From: Strigamia acuminata
Taxonomy: Eukaryota > Arthropoda > Chilopoda > Geophilomorpha > Linotaeniidae
Length of the DNA: 64,000 bases
NCBI GenBank assembly: GCA_949358305.1
Contig: OX442320.1
Span: 3,922,259 to 3,986,258, forward strand
Direction: 5' to 3'
Shown here one piece after another: positions 1 to 9,656 of this stretch. The notes under the pieces were generated by a model. The model was given only the letters and a program-made list of their open reading frames with translations. It was not told the DNA's origin and did not search any database. The position numbers were made by a program, and so were the translations under genes. The number at the start of each line of letters is the position of its first letter. The stretch's first letter is position 1.

Positions 1-1460
1 AGGAAATTGAATTAACGAGAAAATTGAAAGCTCCGCAACGCCCCTACATTCACACGAATTCCGTTCCGAGAAGGTGGAAAAATTGTTAAGCCTAATTAAA
101 GAAAACATTTTCCATCTTATTTTTTTATGTCGACGTAGAACTACGTCTAAAGCAGTCGGCAAATAATTTTAAGTGGGGTCCGAATACTATTGAAAATTTT
201 TATCGAGGTTCAAAAAAAAAACACTTAAAAACCTTACTAAAAACCTAAGAAAACTAAGACGACACGCCGCTAAAACGTCACCGCAGTCCAAGTTTCGACC
301 TTCCACGGTCCGCCTATCCTCGTAACGAAAATGGAAATTACAACCGCAAAAATTGAAGTTCGTATCTCCGAAACTTCGAAACTCGAATGTTTGTCCGTAA
401 TTTATTTTCGACTTTATTTTCGACCTACAAATTAAAAAACCCCAACCTGAACCTCCAATTGCAACTCAATACCTTCACTCACCTTATCAGAAAAAATAAT
501 CAGATCACATTCCCCAACCTTATCCTAATTTATCCTTAATTAGCCTTTGATCTGCCACTTTTAAACTTCAAACTTTCAACCTTCAACAAGCATCTTGCCC
601 AACACAAACAAATAAAACCTTTTTCTTTTCTTTAATGTTTATACATTACGTCAGCTCATTAATTCTACTCACTTTACAACCACACAGATTGCATCAAGCA
701 AATCCCCTCCACGTTTAATTAAAAAGTAAAATAAAGATCCATCTAAAACTAGACCTTGGCCAAGGCTGAGTCACTGAGTGCAAGCTGACTCATGCTTCAT
801 GGCCCTCACACAGCGCCATCTTTTAATGGCAAGTTATTACATCACTCTGTGAACACTACTATCAAAATAAAAACAGGATTTCATACTTTTTTATAGTCCA
901 GTAGCAACAAAACTCAATCACATGCTCAAAACTCTTGTGAAATAACTCAAAAATAAATCAATAAAACTACAAAAATAAAATGGCCACATCAAGCCGTTGA
1001 TTTTGCTTATGCGGCCTTTCCTTCACAGGTACTTTGCCTCGTAAACGTGCTGTTATCTCCAATATAACTTAACCTTTTTGATAAGTTATTTCATCGATAA
1101 CTTTTACTCTACTCGAGAGATGATTCCAAATCTGTGACGGCCTCCGTACAACGACGAATGGCAGGATCCCGGGAACTACCCAGTGGCCCGTGACGCTGTG
1201 GCCCGATCTATCCAGATTTCCCGATATAAATTTGTTCTTGTGGCCCAACCTGTCCAGATTTCAAGGTACTAAATTTGTTCCCAGTCCAGCCCCGACGGGT
1301 AATCGAAATTCCCGCAGTTACACGAGACTCCAACAGAATCACAAACTTAGTTAAGCTTTAGCAGGCTTCCCTGCACCACACGCCTCCAGCGAAAGCATCA
1401 AACAGCAGTGGCAGGCCAAATTCAATAGCACCAAGCTTAAAAAATTAGCCTAATCATCTT
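1..1460. other. No gene recognised; AT-rich non-coding stretch
   Basis: I see no recognisable product, splice-bounded exon or tandem array on either strand. It lies 3' of the minus-strand calponin-homology exon at 5835-6461, so it may be intronic to that gene. A 20-mer at 1323-1342 (cgagactccaacagaatcac) recurs exactly at 1923-1942, which points to a dispersed repeat. Confidence 0.5.
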
Positions 1461-1666
1461 TTAACCCTGCCAACCCTTGGGTCTTTTTGTGACACCATTT
1501 TTAAAAAATCATTATTTTCATGCGAAATAATTTTTTTTTAATCTGATTTTTTCTGACTATTCCTTTGAAACATCACTAGACACTACACCACAATTGACAT
1601 TTTTTTAATTTTGTCTGTAATTTGAAACCAAAGATTAACTGGGTCAAAAAAGACCCATCTTAAGGG
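1461..1666. mobile_element. Short inverted-repeat element, piggyBac-like ends
   Basis: The left end reads TTAA then CCCT, followed by GGGTCTTTTTGtGAC. The right end, read on the opposite strand, gives CCCTtaagatGGGTCTTTTTTGACCC. CCCT ends next to TTAA are typical of the piggyBac superfamily. There is no transposase, so this would be a non-autonomous element of about 200 bp. The right flank is not a clean TTAA, which keeps the call tentative. Confidence 0.4.
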
Positions 1667-1922
1667 TCTAAAAAACATAAACGCAATGTTGTGTGTTGAT
1701 GATTGGATGTGAAATATATACAAAATATATATTTTATATATAAAATTGATCTAAATGTGTAGAAAATGAATCTAAATGGTTTATAAAATAGCTGTCAGAA
1801 ATGCGATGAAACAGCAACGAACGATAAATAGGCTGCTGTTTAAGTATACCACTATCGAACTTATCCTACCATCACTTAACGCATGTGCAGGGAAGCCCGC
1901 TGATGTGAAACCTCCTATTAAC

Positions 1923-2190
1923 CGAGACTCCAACAGAATCACGAACTCGCAGTTACCCGATAATCCCCGTCTTCACCGACATGTATTTATTTGTAACGGC
2001 GACCCATCTATAGACAAAAGGCCGCAACGTCTTCACCGACAGTGCGAATTTTTTTTCAATAAGAATTGAGCCTAAACAAGCATAAAAAGCATTTTTCGAC
2101 GTCCAAAATGTAGGATAACGGATAACGCAGGGGGTACGACATTCAACCGAATCTCTGACACGCCGATTCCGATTGTCGTACAATAACCAT
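1923..2190. repeat. Dispersed repeat fragment
   Basis: It opens with the second copy of the 20-mer first seen at 1323. It contains two copies of cgtcttcaccgaca about 60 bp apart. At 2138-2160 it carries gacattcaaccgaatctctg, which recurs inverted at 5682-5704 beside the gattcgg arrays. Shared pieces at unrelated sites indicate fragments of one or more mobile elements; the family is not recognised. Confidence 0.45.
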
Positions 2191-2860
2191 CCTCTGCTAC
2201 CATTTCTTCATGTTTTATTCGTTGGCAATAACTCTAAGTGCTCCCTCGATGTCAGCGCTGCAATACTGGTAGCAAAAACTACGGGCTTCAGGGTTGTCAT
2301 TACCATTTGTTTTCTTCTAACCTACTTAGAAATTCATTACGAAATCTTCAGTTTGACATTACCCCGATGCAATCTCCCCCTTAACAACCATCTTTAAAAT
2401 CCACAATCACATTATTATTTCACTCCTTAAACAACCACAAAAGCTTTTGAGGATTAAAAAAACGAGCCATCTGGTGGCCATGGCAATAAACACATCATTT
2501 GAAATTCACACAGTGGAACTGCATTTCCATTTCCCAAAGTGAGAAACACTCATTTAACTTACTGTATCAAGGTTAAAAGTGATTCAACAGAGGTCCCAAC
2601 CTCGACCTTATTTGGAAGTTGGCCAGGCCAACATGTCCAGTCAATTTGGCAATACAAAGCAGCCATTTTTAAAATTAAATTTTTTTTTTCTTTTTTCCAA
2701 AAAAAAAAAAAAAAAAAAAAATGTCTGTCCTCATTTTACTTTTTTTGATTTTTGGCCCAAAAAAAAACAAGTCGAATGGCAATTTGTGGCCAGGTCACAC
2801 ACCGCATGGATTTTCCACCTCCCACGCGCCTTAGCATATTCATGACACGCAAAATAAGAC

Positions 2861-3001
2861 TAAACCTCGTTATAACGAAATTTACTTCGCGCAATTCGTT
2901 ATAGCGAGGTTATTTTTATATTTAGACATTTTATTTGATAAAACCTCGTTATAACGAATCAATCTCCATTGGGTTTTTCAAATTCGTTATAACGAGGTTT
3001 A
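2861..3001. mobile_element. Small foldback/MITE with Tigger-like termini
   Basis: A perfect 19-bp terminal inverted repeat, taaacctcgttataacgaa, occupies 2861-2879 and, inverted, 2983-3001. Two more copies of the motif, one in each orientation, lie inside at about 2897-2915 and 2940-2958. Ends of the form cctcgttataacgaa are known from pogo/Tigger-type DNA transposons. No coding sequence is present, so it would move only by using another element's transposase. Partial relatives (gttataac runs) appear at 16465-16830. Confidence 0.65.
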
Positions 3002-3255
3002 GACCTACAAAGACCCGAAAATCGGTCCAAAAGTGGCGGGTGAAGAAGATGAAAGAGAAGAATATGTTTCACCATGTCTCGACACCCTACAATTGAAGTT
3101 GTTAGAGGGTGAAGCAGAAATGACGCCATTACTCATTCTTTTTTAGTAAAAAAAAAAAAAAAAAAAAATGGAAGAAAAATGATTCATAGTCCAGCTGTCT
3201 CCATTTTGTCATCTATCTACCCCTTTCAATCAATCAAATCTAATTATATCATTAA

Positions 3256-3518
3256 GTGCGTTCAATTTTAAATGGATTTCCGAAATCGTGAATTTTATGA
3301 TTTTCAGAAATCAAGGAAATCGGATTTCAACTTTGAACAACCTTAAAATTTGCCAAAATCTTACGGCAAAACATTTAATTAAGAAAAGCGAACCTGCGTG
3401 CGGATTTTCAGAAATCTGATTTTATAAAATCTGATTTCGATTTTATGACGTAAAAATCGTCACTTTCGGTCTCCCGAAATCAAGAAAATCAAAGAAATCC
3501 ATTTAAGATTGAACGCAC
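3256..3518. mobile_element. MITE, AGGTGCATTCAA-type family
   Basis: The ends pair as gtgcgttcaattttaaatgg on the left and its near-perfect complement at 3495-3518 on the right, one mismatch in 24. The roughly 260-bp interior is AT-rich with repeated gaaatc motifs and has no reading frame. Elements with related ends lie near 17033-17308 and 55965-56155. Confidence 0.6.
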
Positions 3519-4980
3519 CTATTCATTTTCCCAAAAATAAAAAATAAAATAAAAAATAAAAAAATAATAATCTGAAATTGTAAAAATAGGCCTATTTTGA
3601 ATTAGGTGACTGACTATGAAATAATTTTTTTTTTATATGGCATTTCTATGGTAATAAATCACATGATTTTTCACACTATTGAAAAAATATTTTTACATTT
3701 TTTAGAATTTTTTTTCATTTTATTTTTATTTTTATTATTATTATCAAAAAATAAAAATAAAAACTCAAGTCATTCCTTAATAAAGTTATAAAACGTTAAG
3801 CTCCTTATGTGTCACAAAATGGAACAACTTCCTCAATCCCCTATGATTACCCCGTCAGAAATTAAAGGTACATGACAACACTTCAACACTCCCAAATCCC
3901 AATACAAAAACAAATAAATGAATAATTTAAACATTTCACGCCACCAAAAGACCGCACATGCGCGCCGCCATCTTGAAAAAAACGAATGACGTTTCAAATC
4001 CAGTCACCATGACAACCGAAAAACCAAAAATCCAACTCGCTTTTTTCAATAATCGACTCAAATCCGCAATCATTCTGTAGAATCAATATAAAACCAGCTC
4101 AAATAATTAACTCCAACGACAAAACAACGATCGAATCAACCAAATCCGCCATAAATTCATTTAAAGGCGAACAACCAATGACGTCATATTTTCTCGCCCA
4201 ACTCCCACAAACCGGACAAACGATGACGTCGCCACCAAAACCTTTAAAATCTCTTCTCGGTAAAAATTCCATCGATAAGACGTTTTTAACGTTAAAAATA
4301 CCTCTAAAATGAAAGTTTAACAGGTTTAAGCCATTTCTTTGTCCGAAAATTAGTTTCTTGTTCTTTGGAACGAAGGGATTACGGAAATTATGAGATTAGG
4401 AACGGATCGAGCCGATTACCGGATAAATCGCAAACACGTGACTAATCTAGGCCTAATTTTCATTTCACTTCAGCCTCCCCTCGTCACTCACCGAACCATC
4501 AACCCCAACCAAAAAAGGGTTATAATTCGAGATATAGATGCAAAAGTTAACGTCCTTTATCTCATTTCTCACTTCCTCTCGACGAGGAAAAAAAAACAGC
4601 AACATTTTCCAACTCGTATTTCACTCACAAAAATGACGTCACAAATCATCGCCCACGCACAACAAACCGAACGTGCCGAGGTGACATTTCCTGACGTCAC
4701 GCGCAAGTTCCAAATTACTATGCACCATCTCGATCGCTTTTTTAAATTTCTAAAATTTCAAGGTTTCTCCCTTGACCCAATCCTCCGCTGCTGTTCAATT
4801 ATTTACGGAAAACGAAAACTAAACACAAAATAAACCAATTTCTACATTCCCAAACACAAAAATCCGAAAATCCAGCGCTTTTCTCGAAGGTGAACAAACC
4901 CATAGCGATCGATCGATCGCGATGTATCTTGGGAATCCGTTCCCTAGCAACCGATTCACGAGACACATGTAAGACCGAGG
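3519..4980. other. No gene supported; AT-rich DNA then CpG-containing region
   Basis: The first 300 bp are simple A/T-rich sequence. From about 3950 the composition becomes richer in CpG. A 147-codon open frame at 4390-4833 has no recognisable domain and no splice context, so I do not call it a gene. The region is notable mainly for repeated CRE-like octamers, listed separately. Confidence 0.5.
4179..4699. promoter_or_regulatory. Cluster of CRE-like TGACGTCA octamers
   Basis: Exact palindromic TGACGTCA occurs at 4179-4186, 4634-4641 and 4692-4699, with a TGACGTCG variant near 4224. This octamer is the binding site of CREB/ATF bZIP factors in animals. Three exact copies in about 520 bp of AT-rich DNA is far above chance. 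No transcription start is identifiable, so enhancer or promoter function is inference. Confidence 0.4.
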
Positions 4981-5019
4981 GGTGCGACAATCAGAATCTG
5001 CTTGTCAGAGATTCGAATC

Positions 5020-5230
5020 TTCTTTGGGATTCGAAAGATTCGGATGGGATTCGGAAAGATTCGGAAAGATTCGGGGGATTCGGCTGGGATTCGGGGGGAT
5101 TCGGATAGATTCGGGGGATTCGGGGGGGATTCGAATGAGATTCGGGGAGATTCGGATGGGATTCGGTGGGATTCGGCGGGATTCGGTGGGATTCGGCGGG
5201 ATTCGGATGGGATTCAGAAAGATTCATATG
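5020..5230. repeat. gattcgg minisatellite, array 1
   Basis: Short units of the form gggattcggN repeat with a spacing of 10-11 bp, many pairing into 20-21 bp. It is GC-richer than its surroundings. The left edge carries a sequence like gtaagaccgaggggtgcgac, which resembles the inverted right flank of array 2 near 5705-5722. Confidence 0.75.
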
Positions 5231-5579
5231 ATTTTTTTCAAATAAATTTAGTGAAGTGGGAATGTTTTTTAATTTTAATTTTAACTCTTAGTGAAATGTG
5301 GTAAAATACGAGGTAAAATAGCACGCAATCAAATGCAATCACAATTGCGAACAATGATGAATTCCGGGCTCGATTCCGGGATTAATTTGAAGTTCGCGCT
5401 AAATCGTAAATGCGCATGCGCAGATACCGCGCAGCGAGGTGCGCATGTATAATTTCTTCCGATGATGATTTTACGGACAATTTCAAGGACAATTTCAAGG
5501 AAGTTTCTTGTAAAAATATTATTACATTTTTTAATCATAAATTTTGTTTTTATTTTTCTCGATTTGTATACAACTTAAA

Positions 5580-5690
5580 GATTCGAGATTCGAAGATTCG
5601 GTGGGATTCGGAAAGATTCGGGTGGGATTCGGAAAGATTCGGGTGGGATTCGGAAAGATTCGGGCGGGATTCGGAAGCCATTGTCAGAGA
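5580..5690. repeat. gattcgg minisatellite, array 2
   Basis: The unit is 21 bp and alternates gattcggaaa and gattcgggtgg, with about four copies. It belongs to the same sequence family as array 1, about 400 bp away. It is followed by an inverted copy of the dispersed core also found at 2138-2160. It lies in the intron after the GAS2-like exon. Confidence 0.75.
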
Positions 5691-5834
5691 TTCGGTCGAA
5701 TGTCGCCCCCCTCGTGTAAGACACAAGCAGGTTGCGCGAACCGATCTTATATCAACAAAAACCGCGCATCCTCCCCAAAAAACCCGATTTTCGGTCGTTT
5801 TTCGACGTTTTTCGACGTTTTTCGACGTACTCAC

Positions 5835-6461
5835 CATTTCGTCGAGACTTTTCAGGTCGTTGGTGATGATCTGGAGCGGCGGCGGCGAATCCTGCTCGTT
5901 TTCCGACTCGTCCCCGTCGTAATCCAACCCGTGCACGCTCTTCTGTATGTCCTTGAGTATCTCTCGCTCGATCTCCTCCTCCATCTGCACGAGCGTCGGC
6001 GCGAGCATTCCGAACTTGGCGCCGCGACGAGCGATCTCCAGCAAACACAGGATGAAACTGCGCTCGTTCTTCCTCAAAACCAAATCGTCCGTCTCGAAAA
6101 GGAGGCATTCCATCACCCCCAAGCCGCGACACCACCGGATGAAATTGCTCACGTTGTCGCGGGCGTGGAAAGTGCCGGGCGCCACATCGCAGCGATGAAC
6201 GACCTCATCGCCGACGGAGGCCGGCGATTGCTGCGCGATGGCGAGTTGTCGCACTCTGTTGGCGTGTTGGCAAATCGTCACGCCGGTCTCTAGTTTGGCG
6301 AAGAAATTGTCGGCGGTGATGTTTAGGTTGTATAGGGAGTGGAGCCATTCGGCGAGGTCTTCTTTCATCGCGTAGAGGTATTCCTCGCTGGTTTTGAACG
6401 GACGGAACGGCCGCGGTTCGAGAACCATCGCTGGGATTCCGTCGTCAGAGTCCGCGGCCAT
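5835..6461 (-). CDS. GAS2-like calponin-homology protein, first exon (partial)
   Basis: This exon encodes 209 residues starting MAADSDDG and ending at a clear donor (GAAATG|gtgagt). Residues about 25-165 are a calponin-homology domain of the GAS2 type: EEYLYAMKEDLAEWLHSL at the start, LETGVTICQHAN in the middle, FIRWCRGLGVMECLLFETDD and the helix RSFILCLLEIARRG near the end. GAS2 family proteins join this actin-binding domain to a microtubule-binding GAR domain and crosslink the two cytoskeletons. The stretch after the domain is acidic (DYDGDESENEQ). The GAR domain and later exons are not visible in the 5.8 kb to the left, so they lie beyond the window or are too divergent to see. The exon and its upstream flank (to about 6610) are markedly CpG-rich. 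Confidence 0.85.
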
Positions 6462-6773
6462 CGCGCGTGGCCGTGCGCTGCGCGGGATTCACTGGTCTGG
6501 CGCGCGATGGGCTGCAGTCAGCTGGATAAGGTTTTCTGCCGGGTCACGTGCGCGCTTGCGTCAAGCTCAATGCGGGTATTGGCTCGCGCGCGATCTAGTG
6601 GCGGAATGGTGAAGTACCGAAGATCGATTAAGGTTTTTATTTATTTATCGGGTGATTTAATTAAAGTGGAATAAAATTATTAATTTAAAAAAAGATTTCT
6701 TTGTTTTTTTATTTTATTTGTTTTAATTGTGCGGGAGTTTCTCGGAATTTCTCGGAATTAATTCCGATTAGAA

Positions 6774-6781
6774 TGACGTCA
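6774..6781. promoter_or_regulatory. CRE-like TGACGTCA site
   Basis: An exact palindromic octamer 313 bp upstream of the GAS2-like start codon, at the edge of its CpG-rich leader. Its position suits a CREB/ATF promoter element; function is inferred only. Confidence 0.35.
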
Positions 6782-6789
6782 TTTAGTGT

Positions 6790-7856
6790 CAATATGGAGT
6801 TTGGCGAATTCGACGTTTTGTAAAGATTTTTTTAAGAAAATGTATTTTTTTTTTGTTTTTGTATTAAAATTAGGGATCGACGTGTCCTAAAAATACATCG
6901 ACCAACGGGACAAATAATTGGTAACAGATGGAGTCATAAAAATTGGAATTATCACCGCTTTATTTACTTAGACGGCGTGGGGGAATATCACACCCACAGC
7001 CTCCTAGATCTATCTAATCGCCGTCTGACTGAACTCTTCCATATAAAAACCAATGATTCATCGTTTACGCGTTTTAAACTCGATATAAATTACGTTATTC
7101 GTTCATTATTTATTTTTATCGTGAAAATACAGTCATTTCCGATGTGGATGGTTGAAAAAATAAATAAATAAGTGCGATTTTGTCACATTTGCGACCCAGA
7201 TTTTCACTCGCGATTTCTTAGGTAGCGAAGTCTAGCGACAGGCCGGCGCCAATTGAAATGCGGCTGAAGGCCGACAACGATGAGAAGGAGCGAAGGAAAA
7301 GCCAATTGAATATAAACAATGTCGAAATTATGCAATAACAAAACAAATATTGACCAAAGATGGCAATTCGCCTTGAAAAAGCGAACTGGGATGAAGGATA
7401 AGAGCGAATTCAAAGAACGTGATGAATTATAGTGATTAATAATTTGCCCGTCAGATGTCAGCATTTCGCAATATTCAAACTGCACAAATTAAAAACCGTT
7501 ACACGGCCATTTTTGTTTTAATTTGTTAAATTCAATTTTTTTTTTTTATTTTATTTAAAAAATTCTTTTTAAAATTTTTTTAAAAACAAACTTTATTTTT
7601 TTCAGTTCACCATCTGGTGAGTCGTTTTGTAAACATACACTAAAACACACGAGCTATTTGTTTTTCTTTCAATGCAATTTATCGCCAAATTCTTGCGATG
7701 TCCGGCTGTCAAAGCGCCTACATTTTATTGAGTACTTAGTACTCAATTTTGACACCAGTGGCATGGAGGCTGCCATTTGGAAAGCCGTGATTTTTTTTTT
7801 ATTCTCAGAAAAAAATTGATAAAAATTCCTATAAAAAACCCTCCATCCCCACGTGC
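6790..7856. other. Intergenic, no gene supported
   Basis: The sequence between the GAS2-like promoter and the 7.9-kb minisatellite has no frame with a recognisable product. A motif caccatctggtgag near 7608 resembles a CTCF-type core but is a weak match. Confidence 0.5.
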
Positions 7857-8395
7857 AATTTTTTCAGCTCAAAATGCAATTTTTTCAGCTCAAAATGCAA
7901 TTTTTTCAGCTCAAAATGCAATTTTTTCAGCTCAAAATGCAATTTTTTCAACTCTAAATGCAATTTTTTCAACTCAAAATGCAGTTTTTTCTGCTGAAAA
8001 TGCAATTTTTTCTGCTGAAAATGCAATTTTTTTGGCTGAAAATGCAATTTTTTCTGCTCAAAATGCAATTTTTTCAGCTCAAAATGCAATTTTTCGCTCA
8101 AAATGCAATTTTTTCAGCTCAAAATGCAATTTTTTCAACTCAAAATACAATTTTTCCGCTCAATATTCAATTTTTCCGCTCAATATTCAATTTTTCCGCT
8201 CAAAATTCTATTTTTCCGCTCAGTATTCATTTTTTCTGCTCAGTATTCATTTTTTCCGCTCAAAATTTAATTTTTCCGCTCAAAATTCAATTTTTCCGAT
8301 CAAAATTCAATTTTTCTGCTCAAAATTCAATTTTTCTGCTCAAAATTCAATTTTTCTGCTCAAAATTCAATTTTTCAGCTCAAAATGCAATTTTT
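7857..8395. repeat. 20/21-bp minisatellite (gctcaaaatgcaatttttt)
   Basis: About 26 copies. The first half uses a 21-bp unit (aatgcaattttttcagctca plus one base); the second half drifts to a 20-bp unit (caatttttctgctcaaaatt). Each unit has one T-tract and one short A-tract. Long open frames across it are an artefact of the repeat. It lies just 3' of ZNHIT3. Confidence 0.9.
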
Positions 8396-8516
8396 TCGGG
8401 ACCAGAAACATGTATGCGTTAGTAAAATGTCACAATTTCAAGAAGAAAACCATTGTTTTAGATCCAAAAATTTAATTTAATTTAGTTTTCAGTGGCGCCA
8501 TCTATTGGGCCCAATC

Positions 8517-9203
8517 TCACTCACTCGTTTCTCCGGACGCGTCATTTTTGTCGACAATATTTAGACATTCGTCGACAAAATCGACAAAAATTGGCTCCAT
8601 CATCGCTGTGTGGATCGCTCGTTGCGCATCTTTTGTATTGTTGATCCACGACAGAATTTTTCGCAAATCGGGATTGCAGAGCGAATCTTTCACTCGTTTA
8701 CTGCGACCTTCAAGAAATAAAAATCAATTATTGTTTCCATTATTTATACAATTGTTTAAACTATTTTTTTTACCTAAATTTTGTAATATTTCTTCAGATA
8801 TCGTCTCCGGATCCTCGTCGCACGATGTCCTATTCACGCCATTTTTATTTACATCCGGGACCTCGGGAATCGTAAATTGTTGGATTTCGTTCAATTTTGT
8901 ACACGGCGTGTCTAGAAAGTAATAAAATGTGTCAAAATTCTCGGTTTGTAATTATTTATTAATTTTTTTATTACCTTTGTGTCGCTTGTAACATGTCAGT
9001 GAACAACTACAAGCGAAAATGATTTTGGTTTAAATAAAAATAATTTCGGTTTGTGGAAATAATTCTACTTACTAGGGTATTTCGCACGTGGAACATTTGT
9101 ATTTACTTTTTTCGGTCGTACAAACGTGACAAATCCCAGTTTTTATCGTTGAAATCCGGTTAAATAGATCTACGGCAGGCGCCATGTTCTCCACGGCATC
9201 CAT
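8517..9203 (-). CDS. ZNHIT3: Zinc finger HIT domain-containing protein 3 (complete)
   Basis: Four exons (9073-9203, 8975-9006, 8774-8911, 8517-8707) join in phase to 163 residues. The N-terminus has a zf-HIT finger, CHVCTTEKSKYKCSTCEIPY continuing CSLTCYKRHK, split across exons 1 and 2. The C-terminal part (PDLRKILSWINN and MMEPIFVDFVDECLNIVD) matches the C-terminal domain of ZNHIT3, which acts with NUFIP1 in box C/D snoRNP assembly and was also described as a thyroid-receptor interactor. Length agrees with the family (about 155 residues in vertebrates). The start codon is the first ATG after stops and gives MDAVENMAPAVDLF. It lies about 145 bp beyond the poly(A) signal of the reductase gene, on the same strand. 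Confidence 0.92.
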
Positions 9204-9347
9204 TTTTATGTATAGAAATTCCAGTAGTGTTGTATATCCACGAATAATAACTAAAAATCACCGTCGAATTACAACATTCAAAACTGTACTGGAATCAGAA
9301 CAAAAACAAAATGGCTTCAAAATAATATATTTAATATTAATTAACAC

Positions 9348-9353
9348 TTTATT
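9348..9353 (-). terminator. Poly(A) signal of P450 reductase gene
   Basis: AATAAA on the minus strand, about 300 nt after the reductase stop codon and about 145 bp before the ZNHIT3 start. Confidence 0.6.
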
Positions 9354-9656
9354 CATGATTCAATAAAAACACTGCAACGTACAAATCACTCTGATTAGCA
9401 AAAATTAATTTAATATGAATATACAATGACTGCAGGAGACAAAATCAGAGTTTTAGTCTGTTAAACGTTTAAAAATCTTAAAATTTTGTATAAAAAGTCA
9501 CGAAAATATTTGTTGTTATCGTTAAAAATCATTATTATTCAACAATATACGCAGAATAAACTATTGATACTTGTAGCCCGAGCAAAAAAAATAAACATGT
9601 TAATTAAAAATAAAAATATAGAATTGTCTTATCATCAACAAATAAATCAACAACTT

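Noticed and set aside
4390-4833. 147-codon plus-strand frame
   Set aside because: No recognisable domain, no splice context, low-complexity ends; longer than neighbours but not enough evidence for a gene.
5752-6135. Overlapping 127-codon minus frame in the GAS2-like exon
   Set aside because: Shadow frame of the calponin-homology exon, kept open by its high GC content.
7857-8395. Possible CRISPR array (regular repeats)
   Set aside because: No unique spacers between repeats, and the sequence is a eukaryotic nuclear genome; it is a minisatellite.
7777-8475. Open frame of over 200 codons across the 7.9-kb minisatellite
   Set aside because: The 21-bp unit keeps all frames open; the predicted protein is pure repeat and the frame is open on both strands.
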